A model generated the notes under the pieces. The model saw only the letters and a list, made by a program, of their open reading frames with translations. It was not told the DNA's origin and ran no database searches. This document shows, piece after piece, positions 52,831-63,246 of a DNA stretch of 64,000 nt. Source of the DNA: Aricia agestis (lineage: Eukaryota > Arthropoda > Insecta > Lepidoptera > Lycaenidae); assembly GCF_905147365.1 (NCBI RefSeq), contig NC_056420.1, positions 12,224,001 through 12,288,000 on the forward strand. The letters run 5' to 3'. Each line of letters starts with the position of its first letter. Position 1 is the first letter of the stretch. The translations under genes were made by a program, and so were the position numbers.

Positions 52831-53529
52831 ACATTTTTTTAACAAATAAAACATTACACACACTACAACACACACATGAGAAATGACAGATTTTTGAGTG
52901 ACAAGCCTATACATACAAATTATCTCTTTTATTTATGGTTGAAGTCTGTTGATAACAAGTTGACAAATTGAAAATGGATTATAGGTTTTTTTATTGAATC
53001 TGAGATACTTTTAGACAATGCTTACACGGCCAGTCTGAGCTCAGCTAAGTCCCAGAGACAAGAGTTGAAAAAAAATATGATAAAGTCAATATTTTTACAA
53101 AATATAGGTAGTAGTCCTAATGTCGTTGAAACTAAGGTCGAATTTCGACCATTGGGTGATCTCTAGTTCCTATAAAATCTTGTAAATTATGAATTGCATA
53201 TTTTGAAGTATAAAACAATCGTGTGTGAGGCGATATGACGCGTATAAAGTGTATGATTTACGGTCCCGGATTTGCGGACTGACCCCGGGCTACTGACGAG
53301 CTACGGGTGACCGTCCGTTTACCGCAAGCGACCGCGATCGACAAATATTCAAGTAAGTATATTATGTAAATAAAATTTAAATCGAGATAAAAATATGCAA
53401 GGTGATAGTGTATAAGCATTTTCTGTGAAAATACAAGGAGAAAAAACCATCTTTTGAGCGTGGTTACGTTTAGAAAATTGTATACTGCGTCTACTTTTTC
53501 TTGACAGACTGTAAATGCTACTTTATGAC
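52831..53529. other. No gene seen; one MITE-like end
   Basis: GACCGCGATCGACAAATATT near 53329 resembles the core of the 53820-54070 element, so an incomplete member may lie here. No coding frame was found. Confidence 0.35.
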
Positions 53530-53730
53530 ATACACACTAAAGTGTCAGTCTGTCTTTCTGTCTATCTGTTATCTCTTCACACTTAAACCGCTGAACCGAT
53601 TTTGCTGAAATATGGTTTGGAGATACTTTGAGTCCCGGGAAAGGACATAGGATACTTTTTATCCCGAAAAATGGACGGTTCCCGTGCGAATGAATTTCGG
53701 CACAACGGAGTTGAAGGCGTCATCTATTAG
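53530..53730 (+). repeat. Family R unit, near complete
   Basis: TCAGTCTGTCTTTCTGTCTA, CTCTTCACACTTAAACCGCT, GGAGATACTTTGAGTCCCGG, GAAAGGACATAGGATACTTT, GGACGGTTCCCGTGCGA and AACGGAGTTGAAGGCGTCAT. Confidence 0.7.
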
Positions 53731-53819
53731 GCTAAAGGTATCATTTTCTGCCGACATTGGTCTAGCGGTCCATGCCACCGCTGCTTTTTAGTGGAGTCCT
53801 TGCCGCGTTGATCGGAACC

Positions 53820-54070
53820 TTAAGGGTAGCTTTCGGATCTTTGCCTCGAGTGACCGCGACCGACAAAAATTCAAACAAAATGCCACTTTATGATATAGGC
53901 TATAGGTTTCATTTTACTACTCGTACGCCACTAGCTTTTACGCCGCCACCGGCGGCAGCGTGGGTCGCCACACGAATGTCAGTAGAAAATGATACCTATT
54001 GTATATGCATTTTATTTGAATTTTTATCGGTCGCGGTCGCTCGCTGCAAAGACCCGAAAGCCACCTTTAC
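53820..54070. mobile_element. 251-bp MITE with TAAGGGTAGC ends
   Basis: TAAGGGTAGCTTTCGGATCT at the left is inverted at the right as GACCCGAAAGCCACCTTTA. GACCGCGACCGACAAAAATT / TTTTTATCGGTCGCGGTCGC form the second stem. A short dyad GCCGCCACCGGCGGC lies in the centre. Ends and core match 23963-24161 and 30427-30763. The 109-codon frame across it is incidental. Confidence 0.75.
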
Positions 54071-54399
54071 GGGTCGCGGGCTACGGGCATTAGCAATATA
54101 AAAACAGGCCCCGGGCCGCATAAAACTATTTTATCGCGGTGTATTTTACGATTTAGATTGACGTTTCGATTGCAGGAAGCGGTTTGAAAATGTTTTATGG
54201 AATTATTAGTCCGGATGGCGCACAAATATTTTTACCACCAAAGAAAATTGGTGGAGGTGATAAGCGGAATTGGTCTTGCTCTTGCTGTTTTGCAAGACCA
54301 AGACCAATTCTTTTGTAAGCACACAAAAAAGCACAATCGGTTCAGCCGTTTCGGAGGAGTTTAGGAGCAAACACTAGATGTATTTTATATTATTTTTAA

Positions 54400-54581
54400 T
54401 GAGAAAGAATGTATTTCTGTTACCTCTTTAAGCTCAAACTGCTGAACCGATTTTGCTGAAATTTGGTATAGAGATAATTTGAGTTCGAAAGGGAAGCATA
54501 CTTTTTATCCCGAAAAAATGTACGGTTCCAGCGCGATACACGAATTTTGTCGCAGCGGAGTTGAGGGCGTCATCTGGTCAT
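54400..54581 (+). repeat. Family R unit
   Basis: GTTACCTCTTTAAGCTCAAA, CTGCTGAACCGATTTTGCTG, AAATTTGGTATAGAGATAAT, ATCCCGAAAAAATGTACGGT and GCAGCGGAGTTGAGGGCGTC. Confidence 0.7.
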
Positions 54582-55023
54582 AAATATCCCGTTAACATAA
54601 GTTAATCAGGTGCTATGATAATAAAAATTTTCATTAACTCCAGGAAGGGATACGAAAAGGCAATATATTTTCATAATGAACCATTAATAACTTATGAACT
54701 ATCAACCCCTTATAACTTTTTTATGCGCCATAAAAAGTTATTTCGGTGAAAATGTGATCACTATTTATGATACTAACGATTATTACCGCATTAATGAGGC
54801 AAATTAAATTAGTAAACTTTATTTAGCCCCAATTTCATCAACGACTCTTGAAGTTAACACTCGAATTAGTATCACGTTACCTCTTTTGTTTAACTTATGA
54901 ATGAAAGAGAAGACACAACATTTTAACAAGATGTTAACACTAACTGACGTTGGTGAAATTGAAGCTTAGGCTATGCGTCCGCGCGACAGAGCGGTTTAGC
55001 CGCTACTAAAACTAAATTTCTGA

Positions 55024-55730
55024 AAAAAAAAAAAACTTGCGTATATTCGCCGAGGCGCGCAGGCGAGCACGTTTAGCCCGTCAGCATTATCGGACGGGTC
55101 AACGAACACCGCCGCTGCCGCCCCCACCCGCGTTCCCCTCCCGGTTGCGCCGACGCCGAGTCCACAGGCGACTCAGCAACTACTCAAAAACTACGCGACA
55201 GTAATTGCTGGTCGCCCCGAACCTCCCCCGCGGGTGAAAACATATGGGGAGAATGAGAGCCGCAAGGATCCGGAGAGCCGCAAGGCTACGAAGACCCGCA
55301 AGGTGGAGTCTTCTCGACCTGACAAGGACGAGAGCAAGGGGTGCGATAAGGAGGGATTCATCCTGGTGGAGAGGAGGAAGAAGAAGCCCGCCGCCCACAA
55401 CCATCGCGGCACCGCACCCTGTGTACCTGATCTGCATCTGCGGAGCGAGATCCCCGCGACGCCCCTGTACATATCCCGCCTGCACTGGTCCATAGACGTC
55501 GAGGACGTCGTGGACTACTACCAGAAGAAGATGACACTGCGCCTGAGGGTCGAGGGTCTGCAGTCTCGCCACAAGGTTAACTTTAGCTCCTTTGTGGTGA
55601 GAGTACCGACGAATCTTCTGTTGACTTTTTAAGGTTTATTTTATATTATATTATTAATATGTATGTTAGATTTAAAGTATTTGTTATATGAGCCTCTGAT
55701 GCCCGAAATAAAGATGATTTGATTTGTATT
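55024..55730 (+). pseudogene. Non-LTR retrotransposon ORF1 remnant fused to a 3' UTR
   Basis: A frame open from 55024 to the stop at 55632, about 200 codons, has no ATG near its start; it follows an A-run and a TGA and is therefore 5'-truncated. Residues include a proline/alanine-rich segment (TAAAAPTRVPLPVAPTPSPQ), a charged segment (KTYGENESRKDPESRKATKT), KEGFILVERRKKKP, and a C-terminal part TPLYISRLHWSIDVEDVVDY with LRLRVEGLQSRHKVNFSSFV and VRVPTNLL. The last part resembles the C-terminal domain of insect LINE ORF1 proteins (LYVSRL ... VxxLxSRxxxxFSSFxVxVP), RNA-binding proteins of CR1/Jockey-type elements. Intact relatives usually continue to an FWPxGVxxRRF motif, which is lost. AATAAAGATGATTTGATTTG near 55708 is a typical LINE 3' end. 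High GC and CpG mark it off from its surroundings. Confidence 0.6.
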
Positions 55731-56008
55731 AGGTACCATACTTACTTTAAAGTAAGATTCAACGTCTCACATTGCAGAGTCATGCAATAAGATTATGTAG
55801 ATATGCGGGACGAAACGGGCGGCCGGACGCCTGATGTACGAGACCGCAGAACTATAAAACGCAAGGATTATCTTAGCCATAGAACTTGTAGTGTGGCAGA
55901 TGTGACAATATTAAAGCAACGTTAGATTTGGTTTTTTAATATTGTGGGTCAAAACAATTTTTGCGTCATAATTTTCGGAAGCTGAAGAACTTAATAAAAC
56001 AGAAAAAT

Positions 56009-56356
56009 TATAATAATATAACCCCCACACCGGTTTCGGTGACGGTAGCCAGCTTCGTTGTAACTAGGCCAGTTACGTAGGAATATTTAATAGTGTCCAA
56101 GTGTGTACTGCGCGTACACAAAAGCACTCTTTATTCCTTTTACTCTCATAACCCAGTGGGACCGACGACCGACACGACTGGCAAGAGATCAGGCGCAGGA
56201 TCTACTTTTTACATGCCCATCTGATGCGTGCATCATCTTACTTGTCAGACAATCAGGTAATCAGCCTGCTCTGTCCTTGCCAAACTTAAAAATAACGCGG
56301 GAGTTGAACCCACGACCTCGGAGCCAAGAGCCACGCTCTACAAATCACGGAGGCGC
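56009..56356 (-). repeat. tRNA-derived SINE, family B
   Basis: The minus-strand head GCGCCTCCGTGATTTGTAGA and GTGGGTTCAACTCCCGCG (degraded B box) is followed by CAGGCTGATTACCTGATTGT, AAGATGATGCACGCATCAGA, GGGCATGTAAAAAGTAGATC and GTCACCGAAACCGGTGTGGG. It is more divergent than the copies at 5175 and 12721. Confidence 0.8.
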
Positions 56357-56369
56357 TAAAATAACTGAA

Positions 56370-58085
56370 AGTTGTATTTAATTTTTATACAAATACAAGC
56401 AATTTTTTTACATTATGTCGTATCTACTAAAACACTTACTCTATGACCACGTAAACAACAATGATATCAACTCAGGTTGAATATGAATAAACATTTTAAT
56501 TCGTCCGTCATCCCAAACTTTAACAAATGGGAAGACAAAGTTGCACAGTCTGCTTAACCGATTTGTACCGGTATGACCTACATTTGAATGTATGAATAAA
56601 TTATCGAGGTATATAAATGCGGCACGGGACACGACGAGACAGTAACGGGGCAGCGCGTGACGCCAGAGCCTAATGCTGTAGTTTTGTTGTGGCCACGAAA
56701 CGGGAGTGCAACGACAGGACAAGAGACGCTACAGTGATTTAGGTAGATACTACATTCAGTTTATCACGATCACACGAGGATGCTTAATGCTGTAGTTTTG
56801 TGAGGCCACGACACGCGAGTGCACCGACATGACAAAAATGCAGTGATTGATACAGCAGTTACTGCAGTGATAGTTTATCACGGAGTTAGTTATGATAATA
56901 TGGCGCATGATGAGGATGCCCAGTGAAGTCATTTTGTAGTGATATATTATATATGAATTCAGATAATAGATATGAATTCAGTGATGAAATTGAAGCAGAC
57001 ATTAGGTTCACTCAGTTTAACATGGCGTATACATTCGATGAACTGGACTACGTCTTATTCAATCTTATACACTTTCTTCTTGTGGTTATACTCATCTTAC
57101 AGGCATTCTGAAAAAGAAAAATTAGTGTTATTTTTCTATAAAATAATCTAAGTGAAATTCCAAAGAAATAACACAATGAGTTAAAAATAACTCATTAAAT
57201 AGCGGCAGCAAAACAAAATTATATGGTCTTCTAGCAAATTATTACTTTGTGCCTGTAGATCGCTCCGGCAAAAAAAAGCTGAACGTTATAATTAGCAAAC
57301 AATAAAAACGCCACACGTTTTGATGAAACCGTCGGCGTCGCATCCCCGCGAGTTTCGTGGCCAAGTCGTTACACTGAATCAATTTGGGAGGCTGCGAATA
57401 CGTGCACCTTTTGTACCGAGAAAAGATTTGGAATTTAATTATTTTTGAGCTTTTAGCGAATTGAGGACTGAATTTTAATCTGCTAAGTTGAAGCGCACTT
57501 TTGACCGATCTGACGCTTATTGGGGATCAATTTTTCATACTTTTATTTCGAACTCGAAACTGGGATTAAAAGATGAAATTGTTGGAAATATACGTTTATA
57601 TTGAAAGTTAATTTGCGATGTAATCTTAGGTCTTAATAATCAAGTTAGAAAAGAGCTTTGAGCATCAAAAGATAAGAGGTAAACGTTATTTTGCGTTACG
57701 TTATTTTGGGTATCAAAAGAGACGTTGGTCGAATCTCAGATGTATGATATACAGGAAAAGTACACAAAGTCTTAACAAAATAAATTTTGCAATTGCATAT
57801 AATGCAATACAAGAATAAATAATGTATTTAAATATGCTAGCCATAATATAAATTGTTACATCATTTTATTTCCAACTTTCCGATTCCGCTTTTTTATAAA
57901 TTTAATTTCATTAAGTGGAATTAAAATGTGCATACCGCAAGTCATTACAGTGCGCTGTGAAATATTATTTAACTGCAATTTTAATTCACTTAATTATATT
58001 ACATTCACGGCGAACTGACCACAAAATCTACAGCGTTTATTCTCTATATGTTAACTATAATTGCAGCTTTTTACATTTTTTTTCT
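56370..58085. other. No gene seen
   Basis: About 1.7 kb of mostly AT-rich sequence. GCTGTAGTTTTGTTGTGGCC, ACGAAACGGGAGTGCAACGA near 56675 recurs as GCTGTAGTTTTGTGAGGCCA, CGACACGCGAGTGCACCGAC near 56788, a local direct repeat about 110 bp apart. Short frames show no domain. Confidence 0.4.
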
Positions 58086-58374
58086 ATGGACGCCTCACAC
58101 CACGTCAGTCTGACCCCGTGCTAAGTTCCTGAAGGACTTGTGTTACAGGTACCTACCAGACAAAATGTATTATATACTTTTATACTATACATTTATTTAA
58201 GATTTTTATTACAAAATATTTTTTATATTTTATACTATACATATATTTAAGATTTTTATTATATCATACTTACACATATATTTTAATACACAACCAGACC
58301 CGGGGACATTGAAAACTTTTTGTTCCGTCGGCAGGATTCGAACCCGCGACCCCCTTCTTGAGCCACAGAGGTCG
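58086..58374 (-). repeat. tRNA-derived SINE, family A, with deletion in the head
   Basis: The minus-strand head begins CGACCTCTGTGGCTCAAGAA and retains GCGGGTTCGAATCCTGCC (B box), but about 20 bases between the A and B boxes are missing compared with 48599. The body has an internal duplication of ATACTTTTATACTATACATT-like sequence. The tail segment ACACAAGTCCTTCAGGAACT is present. Confidence 0.75.
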
Positions 58375-59174
58375 TAATTTTTTTGATTAAACACATTTGT
58401 AATTTTTTTGATTGAACACATTGATTTAACTATGAGTTAAAATGCTTCTGTTCTCAGTTATCTTTATAAAAGGTTATAGATATAGGTCCATAGAGGATAC
58501 AATACAATATCATATTCAAGATCGTTTCATATTAAATGAACAGGGATATTTCAAGGTTGCCAAAATTCAGAAAATAATTGCTGCTTATGCAGTTGGTAAT
58601 CAACAATTTTCACTTTTCAATTAACTTTACTTTTTTTATATATTAAATCCATTGCCGACGAAGTCTAAACGTAATCTTAAGCAAGAAATGATTAAGATTT
58701 ACTCCACAGTAGGTAATAATGAATAAATAATTACATAATAAAGAGAAAACATTATTTTGTACTACCTACTCGACCATGTGGATGTATGACATAGAATACA
58801 CTAAACTCTAAAGTAAGCTATTTATAACGTCATAAGCGAGAAGAGTTATTATTGTACCTTGTCTCAGAGTTAGTATAATCAGCCCTTATAATTGTCATGA
58901 TTAAAGAAAGACATTTCCCCGAATAATTAAGTAGACGAAGACATAAACATGTGTTCACAGTGTCGTATATGTTTAGTGTTATGTGGCTGCACCCTTACCT
59001 TAATGGTCGTTAACGCGAAAAGTGCGCAGTCAGCACCCACTCTGAATTAGACCTTACGTTTCATTTGGGAGTATATATGAAAGTAACATAATGAAGATTA
59101 AAGTGTACTAAGATGAGTAGATTACAACAATAGTAATAGTACTAGAATGTTTTATAACCAACTATAAAAAAAAA
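58375..59174. other. No gene seen
   Basis: A 60-codon frame at 58442-58624 shows no domain. The rest is AT-rich with stops in all frames. Confidence 0.4.
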
Positions 59175-59500
59175 CTAGAAATTCAACGAGTGTTTTTGGA
59201 ACGTAATTCGTTATCGCGCGTTGCGCCTTGGGCTAGACTGAAAAAGTTGTAACGACACTCTTTTATTAGTACCTGCATGGTACTACGTAGAGGGCGTTGA
59301 TAGTATTCCAGTGCATCAACTAGATGGCGTTTTTTGAGAATAAATAACGACGCGTTGTTAGTATTTCTGGGCGTCAGTAGAGGTCGTTTTTTAAATATTT
59401 TTTTTGAGTGTATAATAATATGTATACAGGTTTTTTAAACAAAAGAAATAACTTCGTTCCATTCGGGTGTCCCTTGACACCTGTCAAGTTTTTTTTTGTT
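59175..59500 (+). repeat. Interspersed repeat, family E, longest copy
   Basis: GGAACGTAATTCGTTATCGC, GCGTTGCGCCTTGGGCTAGA, ACGACACTCTTTTATTAGTA, CCTGCATGGTACTACGTAGA, CAACTAGATGGCGTTTTTTG and TCCCTTGACACCTGTCAAGT. Repeated GAGGGCGTTGA and TAGATGGCGTT words lie inside. Confidence 0.6.
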
Positions 59501-60815
59501 TTACTTACGTAAAATGTTTATAGTGTGCATTTTAAAGTTCGCTAAGGTCCTGTTTTATTATCTACTTTTTTTATCTGTTTTATTTCTAACATTCCATTGA
59601 AAGAAATAAAAATAGAATATCCTTCGATCGCGGATTCTTGGAAATCTATTGTGGACCACATGCCACATGTGGACGCTTGGGAGTTGAAACTATTGGCTAG
59701 GTAGATAGAAAAGAATATAGAATAAGATATTGGCTAAGTGATTTTTATTCCCCTACTTGTTGACCGGTTCGGGAACCACCCCGTCAAGATTACACAACTG
59801 TAAAATTAAAAATCCGATCCACTTCTATAATTACAACTGCATTTGAATTAAATGAAAACCGATGAAGTTATACAAGTATAGTTTATACGGTCTCATTAAA
59901 ATCGTAAAAGAACCATTAACGGACCGTTCGCCGGGGCCGGGAGCAGAAACCCTATTTCTTTATTTGTTTTAACTTGTTCAATACGATCCCTTTGAATAAC
60001 TTGGTATATTTTATAACGAAGCTTTTTAACTTAGTGCCACTGCGTTGCCAGTGATAGTTTTATAAGCATTTCTCCAGAAAATAATTAATCGACATAAAAT
60101 ATGTTAACACAAGAGTTATGTTCAACAGTTCATTGGATTGAATCGAAAATGAAAAGTGACTATTTTTTATCTTGATCAAAAAAAATATTTATATTTAATC
60201 GCTTTTTCGGTAATGGCTGTAATAATGAAATTTATATTTTAGGAATAAAGGAGAGAATAATTATATTAACCCACGATCGTGGAATAACGAGACACAATAG
60301 CTTATCTATTGTTATCGCGGCCGGATGCGGCCGCTTAGGACTTCATGAATTAAGGTGATTTTAATTCTTATGTAAAATTGCAAATTGTGACGTTACAAAT
60401 GAGACCAAGTGTAATAAGATGGGGAAGGGGTCTAAAAATCATAAAAATTGTTTGACGTACTTTATGGACGGTATCCTTATACATACAAGGACCCAATACC
60501 CTTATAAACATATTCCAATCAAAAGGCCGTCTAATAAATTTCAGCATGTTTCAAATTGTAATATATTATAAGTTATTGGCAGTGCCATAAATAAGGCGTG
60601 TTCACAATAGCGCCGGTTTCAATATGTACGCAATAAATCTTGCCTTATAATAAATATCGGACAATTAATTCACTGTTGGGCACTATATCTAGTTCAGTAA
60701 CAGCCTTCAGTTTGGTATTCGTTATAGTGGATCGATCATTATTGAATCAAAATCGTATGAATTTTTAATTTGTTCGTATAGAAAACCAGAACAGTGACAT
60801 AAATCCATATCCACT
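59501..60815. other. No gene seen
   Basis: Mostly unique-looking AT-rich sequence. A GC-rich dyad CGCGGCCGGATGCGGCCGC at 60316 is the only notable local structure. Confidence 0.4.
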
Positions 60816-61034
60816 CTTCTATGCTAATCCATATTTAATATTATAAATGCGAACGTGTATATCAATCTATTTGTTACCTCTTCACGCCCAAACCGCTGAA
60901 CCAAGTTTGCTAAAATTTCGTATGGAGATACTTTAAGTCCCGGGAAAGAACATAGGATACTTTGTATCCCAAAAACCGTACGGTTCCCGCGCGACAAACG
61001 AACTTTGGCGCAACGGGGTTGCGGGGCCATCTAG
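60816..61034 (+). repeat. Family R unit, near complete
   Basis: TCTATGCTAATCCATATTTA, TTATAAATGCGAACGTGTAT, TTACCTCTTCACGCCCAAAC, GGAGATACTTTAAGTCCCGG, GTACGGTTCCCGCGCGACAA and GGCGCAACGGGGTTGCGGGG. Confidence 0.7.
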
Positions 61035-61252
61035 AAGTTAATATGTCAACAAACTAGATGGCGTTGTGTAACAGAACGCTCAAACAACTTGGGACGTAAT
61101 TACAATTAATTAATGATTGCCAATCGAGCCGCGAAAACACGTGACGGAAATGAGCTATTTCATTATGATCGTATTACTAAATAGTAGTAGTATTCTATGT
61201 TTAAGCTTTTAAACTAATCAATAACATTACCAAAACCAATTTACAATTTACT

Positions 61253-61578
61253 ACGTGGTAGGTAACATGCTTCAGCATGAATGGGCCGGCGCGACCAGAG
61301 AAATATCACGGGTTCACAGAAAACCGGCCTGAAACAGCGCTTGCGCTGTGTTTCGCCGAGTGAGCGAGTTTACCGGAGGCTCAATTCCCAAACCTTCCCT
61401 TCCCTACCCTTCCCTATTCCCTTCCTTACCTCCCCTACCCTGTAATCCTATTCCCTCTTAAAATGCCGGCAACGCACCTGCAGCTCTTCTGATGTTGCGT
61501 GTGTCCATGGGCGCCGGAAATTGCTTCCCATTAGGTGACCCGTTTGCTCGTTTTCCCCCTTATTCATAAAAAAAAAAT
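61253..61578 (+). repeat. SINE-like element, family P
   Basis: It starts ACGTGGTAGGTAACATGCTT (the GAGAGCC part is altered), then ATGAATGGGCCGGCGCGACC, GAAACAGCGCTTGCGCTGTG, the CCCTTCCC tract, GATGTTGCGTGTGTCCATGG and TTCATAAAAAAAAAATAG. It is more diverged than the other full copies. Confidence 0.75.
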
Positions 61579-62039
61579 AGAAAAATTTCTTCTGCAATAT
61601 TCTTTTTGAACTAAATAATATGTAAAATGATGCCTACCATCAGTTTGAGAACTAACCCGGTAAAAATAACCAGCCTAAGAAAACATTTACCTAACATTTT
61701 ATAATATTACGCTTGTTGTACACAACCTATCAAATACTGTAATATTTTTACATTAAAGATTTATTAAAAATATCACGACCCTATAAAAAACCTTCTAGAT
61801 ATTATTATAAAAGGACTTTTTTTTGAAAATATAAATGGATTTCACGGTAATAACAATAATAATATACGTAACACCAGAGATCGAACCTGCACCCACTCGA
61901 GTTTGAATAAACTGTCTACACACTAGGTCTCATTTAAAGTAATAATATTTTATTTTGTATTACACAAAACACCATATTGTAAAGAGGCGGAGCAATACAA
62001 ATTAAGATTTAACAATTTGACGTATCGTAAAATCATAAC

Positions 62040-62224
62040 TCATATTATTATAAATGAGAAAATGTATTTGTCTGTCTGTCTGTTACTTCTTCATGCTTGA
62101 GCGACTGAACCGATGTAAAATTTGCTAAGAGAAAGGAGGAGAATAGCATTGTTTTGGGTAAATGTACGGTTTCCGCGTGATAAACGAATTTTGGCGCAAA
62201 AGAGTTGCAGGTATAATCTAGTAT
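62040..62224 (+). repeat. Family R unit with internal deletion
   Basis: CATATTATTATAAATGAGAA, TGTCTGTCTGTCTGTTACTT, CTTCATGCTTGAGCGACTGA, then TACGGTTTCCGCGTGATAAA and GGCGCAAAAGAGTTGCAGGT. It ends CTAGTATTATAA. Confidence 0.65.
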
Positions 62225-62266
62225 TATAATTTATAATAGACTTTATTTGCCTACATCTCAGTCTTT

Positions 62267-63246
62267 ACGAAACCGCGTAGTGCGGCTCCGAAACCGCGTA
62301 GTGCGGCTACGAAACCGCGTAGTGCGGCTACGAAACCGCGTAGTGCGGCTACGAAACCGCGTAGTGCGGCTACGAAACCGCGCAGTGCGGCTACGAACCA
62401 CGCAGTGCGGCTACGAAACCGCGTAGTGCGGCTACTAAACCGCGTAGTTAGGCTACGAAATCGCGTAGTTAGGCTACCAAACCGCGTAGTGCGGCTATGA
62501 AACCGCGTAGTGTGGCTACGAAACCGCGTAGTGCGGCTACGAAACCGCGAAGTGCGGCTACGAAACCGCGTAGTGCAGCTACGAAACTGCGTAGTGCGGC
62601 TACGAAACCGCGTAGTGCGGCTACGAAACCGAGTGCGGCTACGAAACAGCGTAGTGCGGCTACGAAACCGAGTGCGGCTACGAAACCGCGTAGTGCGGCT
62701 ACGAAACCGCGTAGTGAGGCTACAAAACCGCGTAGTGCTGCTACGAAACCGCGTAGTGCGGCTACGAAACCGCGTAGTTAGGCTACGAAACCGCGTAGTT
62801 AGGCTACGAAACTGCGTAGTTAGGCTACGAAACCGCGTAGTGGGGATACGAAACCGCGTAGTGCGGCTACGAAACCGCGTAGTGAGGCTACGAAACCGCG
62901 TAGTGGGGATACGAAACCGCGTAGTGAGGAGTACGAAACTGCGTAGTGCGGCTACGAAACCGCGTAGTGGGGATACGAAACTGCGTAGTGGGGATACGAA
63001 ACCGCGTAGTGCGGCTACAAAACCGCGTAGTGCGGCTACGAAACCGCGTAGTGCAGCTACGAAATCGAGTGCGGCTACGAAACCGCGTAGTGCGGCTACG
63101 AAACCGAATGCGGCTACGAAACCGCGTAGTGCGGCTACAAAACCGCCTAGTGGGGATAAGAAACCGCGTAGTGCGGCTACGAAACCGCGTAGTGAGGAGT
63201 ACGAAGCTGCGTAGTGTGGCTACGAAACCGTTGTACGTGCTACGAA
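62267..63246 (+). repeat. CpG-rich 21-bp minisatellite, ~46 units
   Basis: The unit is ACGAAACCGCG followed by TAGTGCGGCT, repeated for about 980 bp. Each unit holds four CpGs and the dyad CCGC-GTAGT-GCGG. Variants occur: 18-bp units lacking three bases (ACCGAGTGCGG), GTAGTTAGGC, GTAGTGAGGC and GTAGTGGGGAT types, some in runs (GTTAGG near 62450 and 62780; GGGGAT near 62840-63000). Because 21 and 18 are multiples of three, open frames over 100 codons appear on both strands (TKPRSAA and LRNRVVR repeats). The GTAGTTAGG variant puts TAG in the TKPRSAA frame, so coding is doubtful. Confidence 0.95.

Noticed and set aside
53772..54101. 109-codon plus-strand frame
   Set aside because: It lies almost entirely within a MITE with clear inverted ends, and shows no domain.
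55180..55572. 130-codon minus-strand frame
   Set aside because: It is the antisense of the GC-rich ORF1 relic; the plus-strand frame has the recognisable motif order.
62267..63246. CRISPR array
   Set aside because: The units are contiguous 21-bp tandem repeats with no unique spacers, in an insect-type genome.
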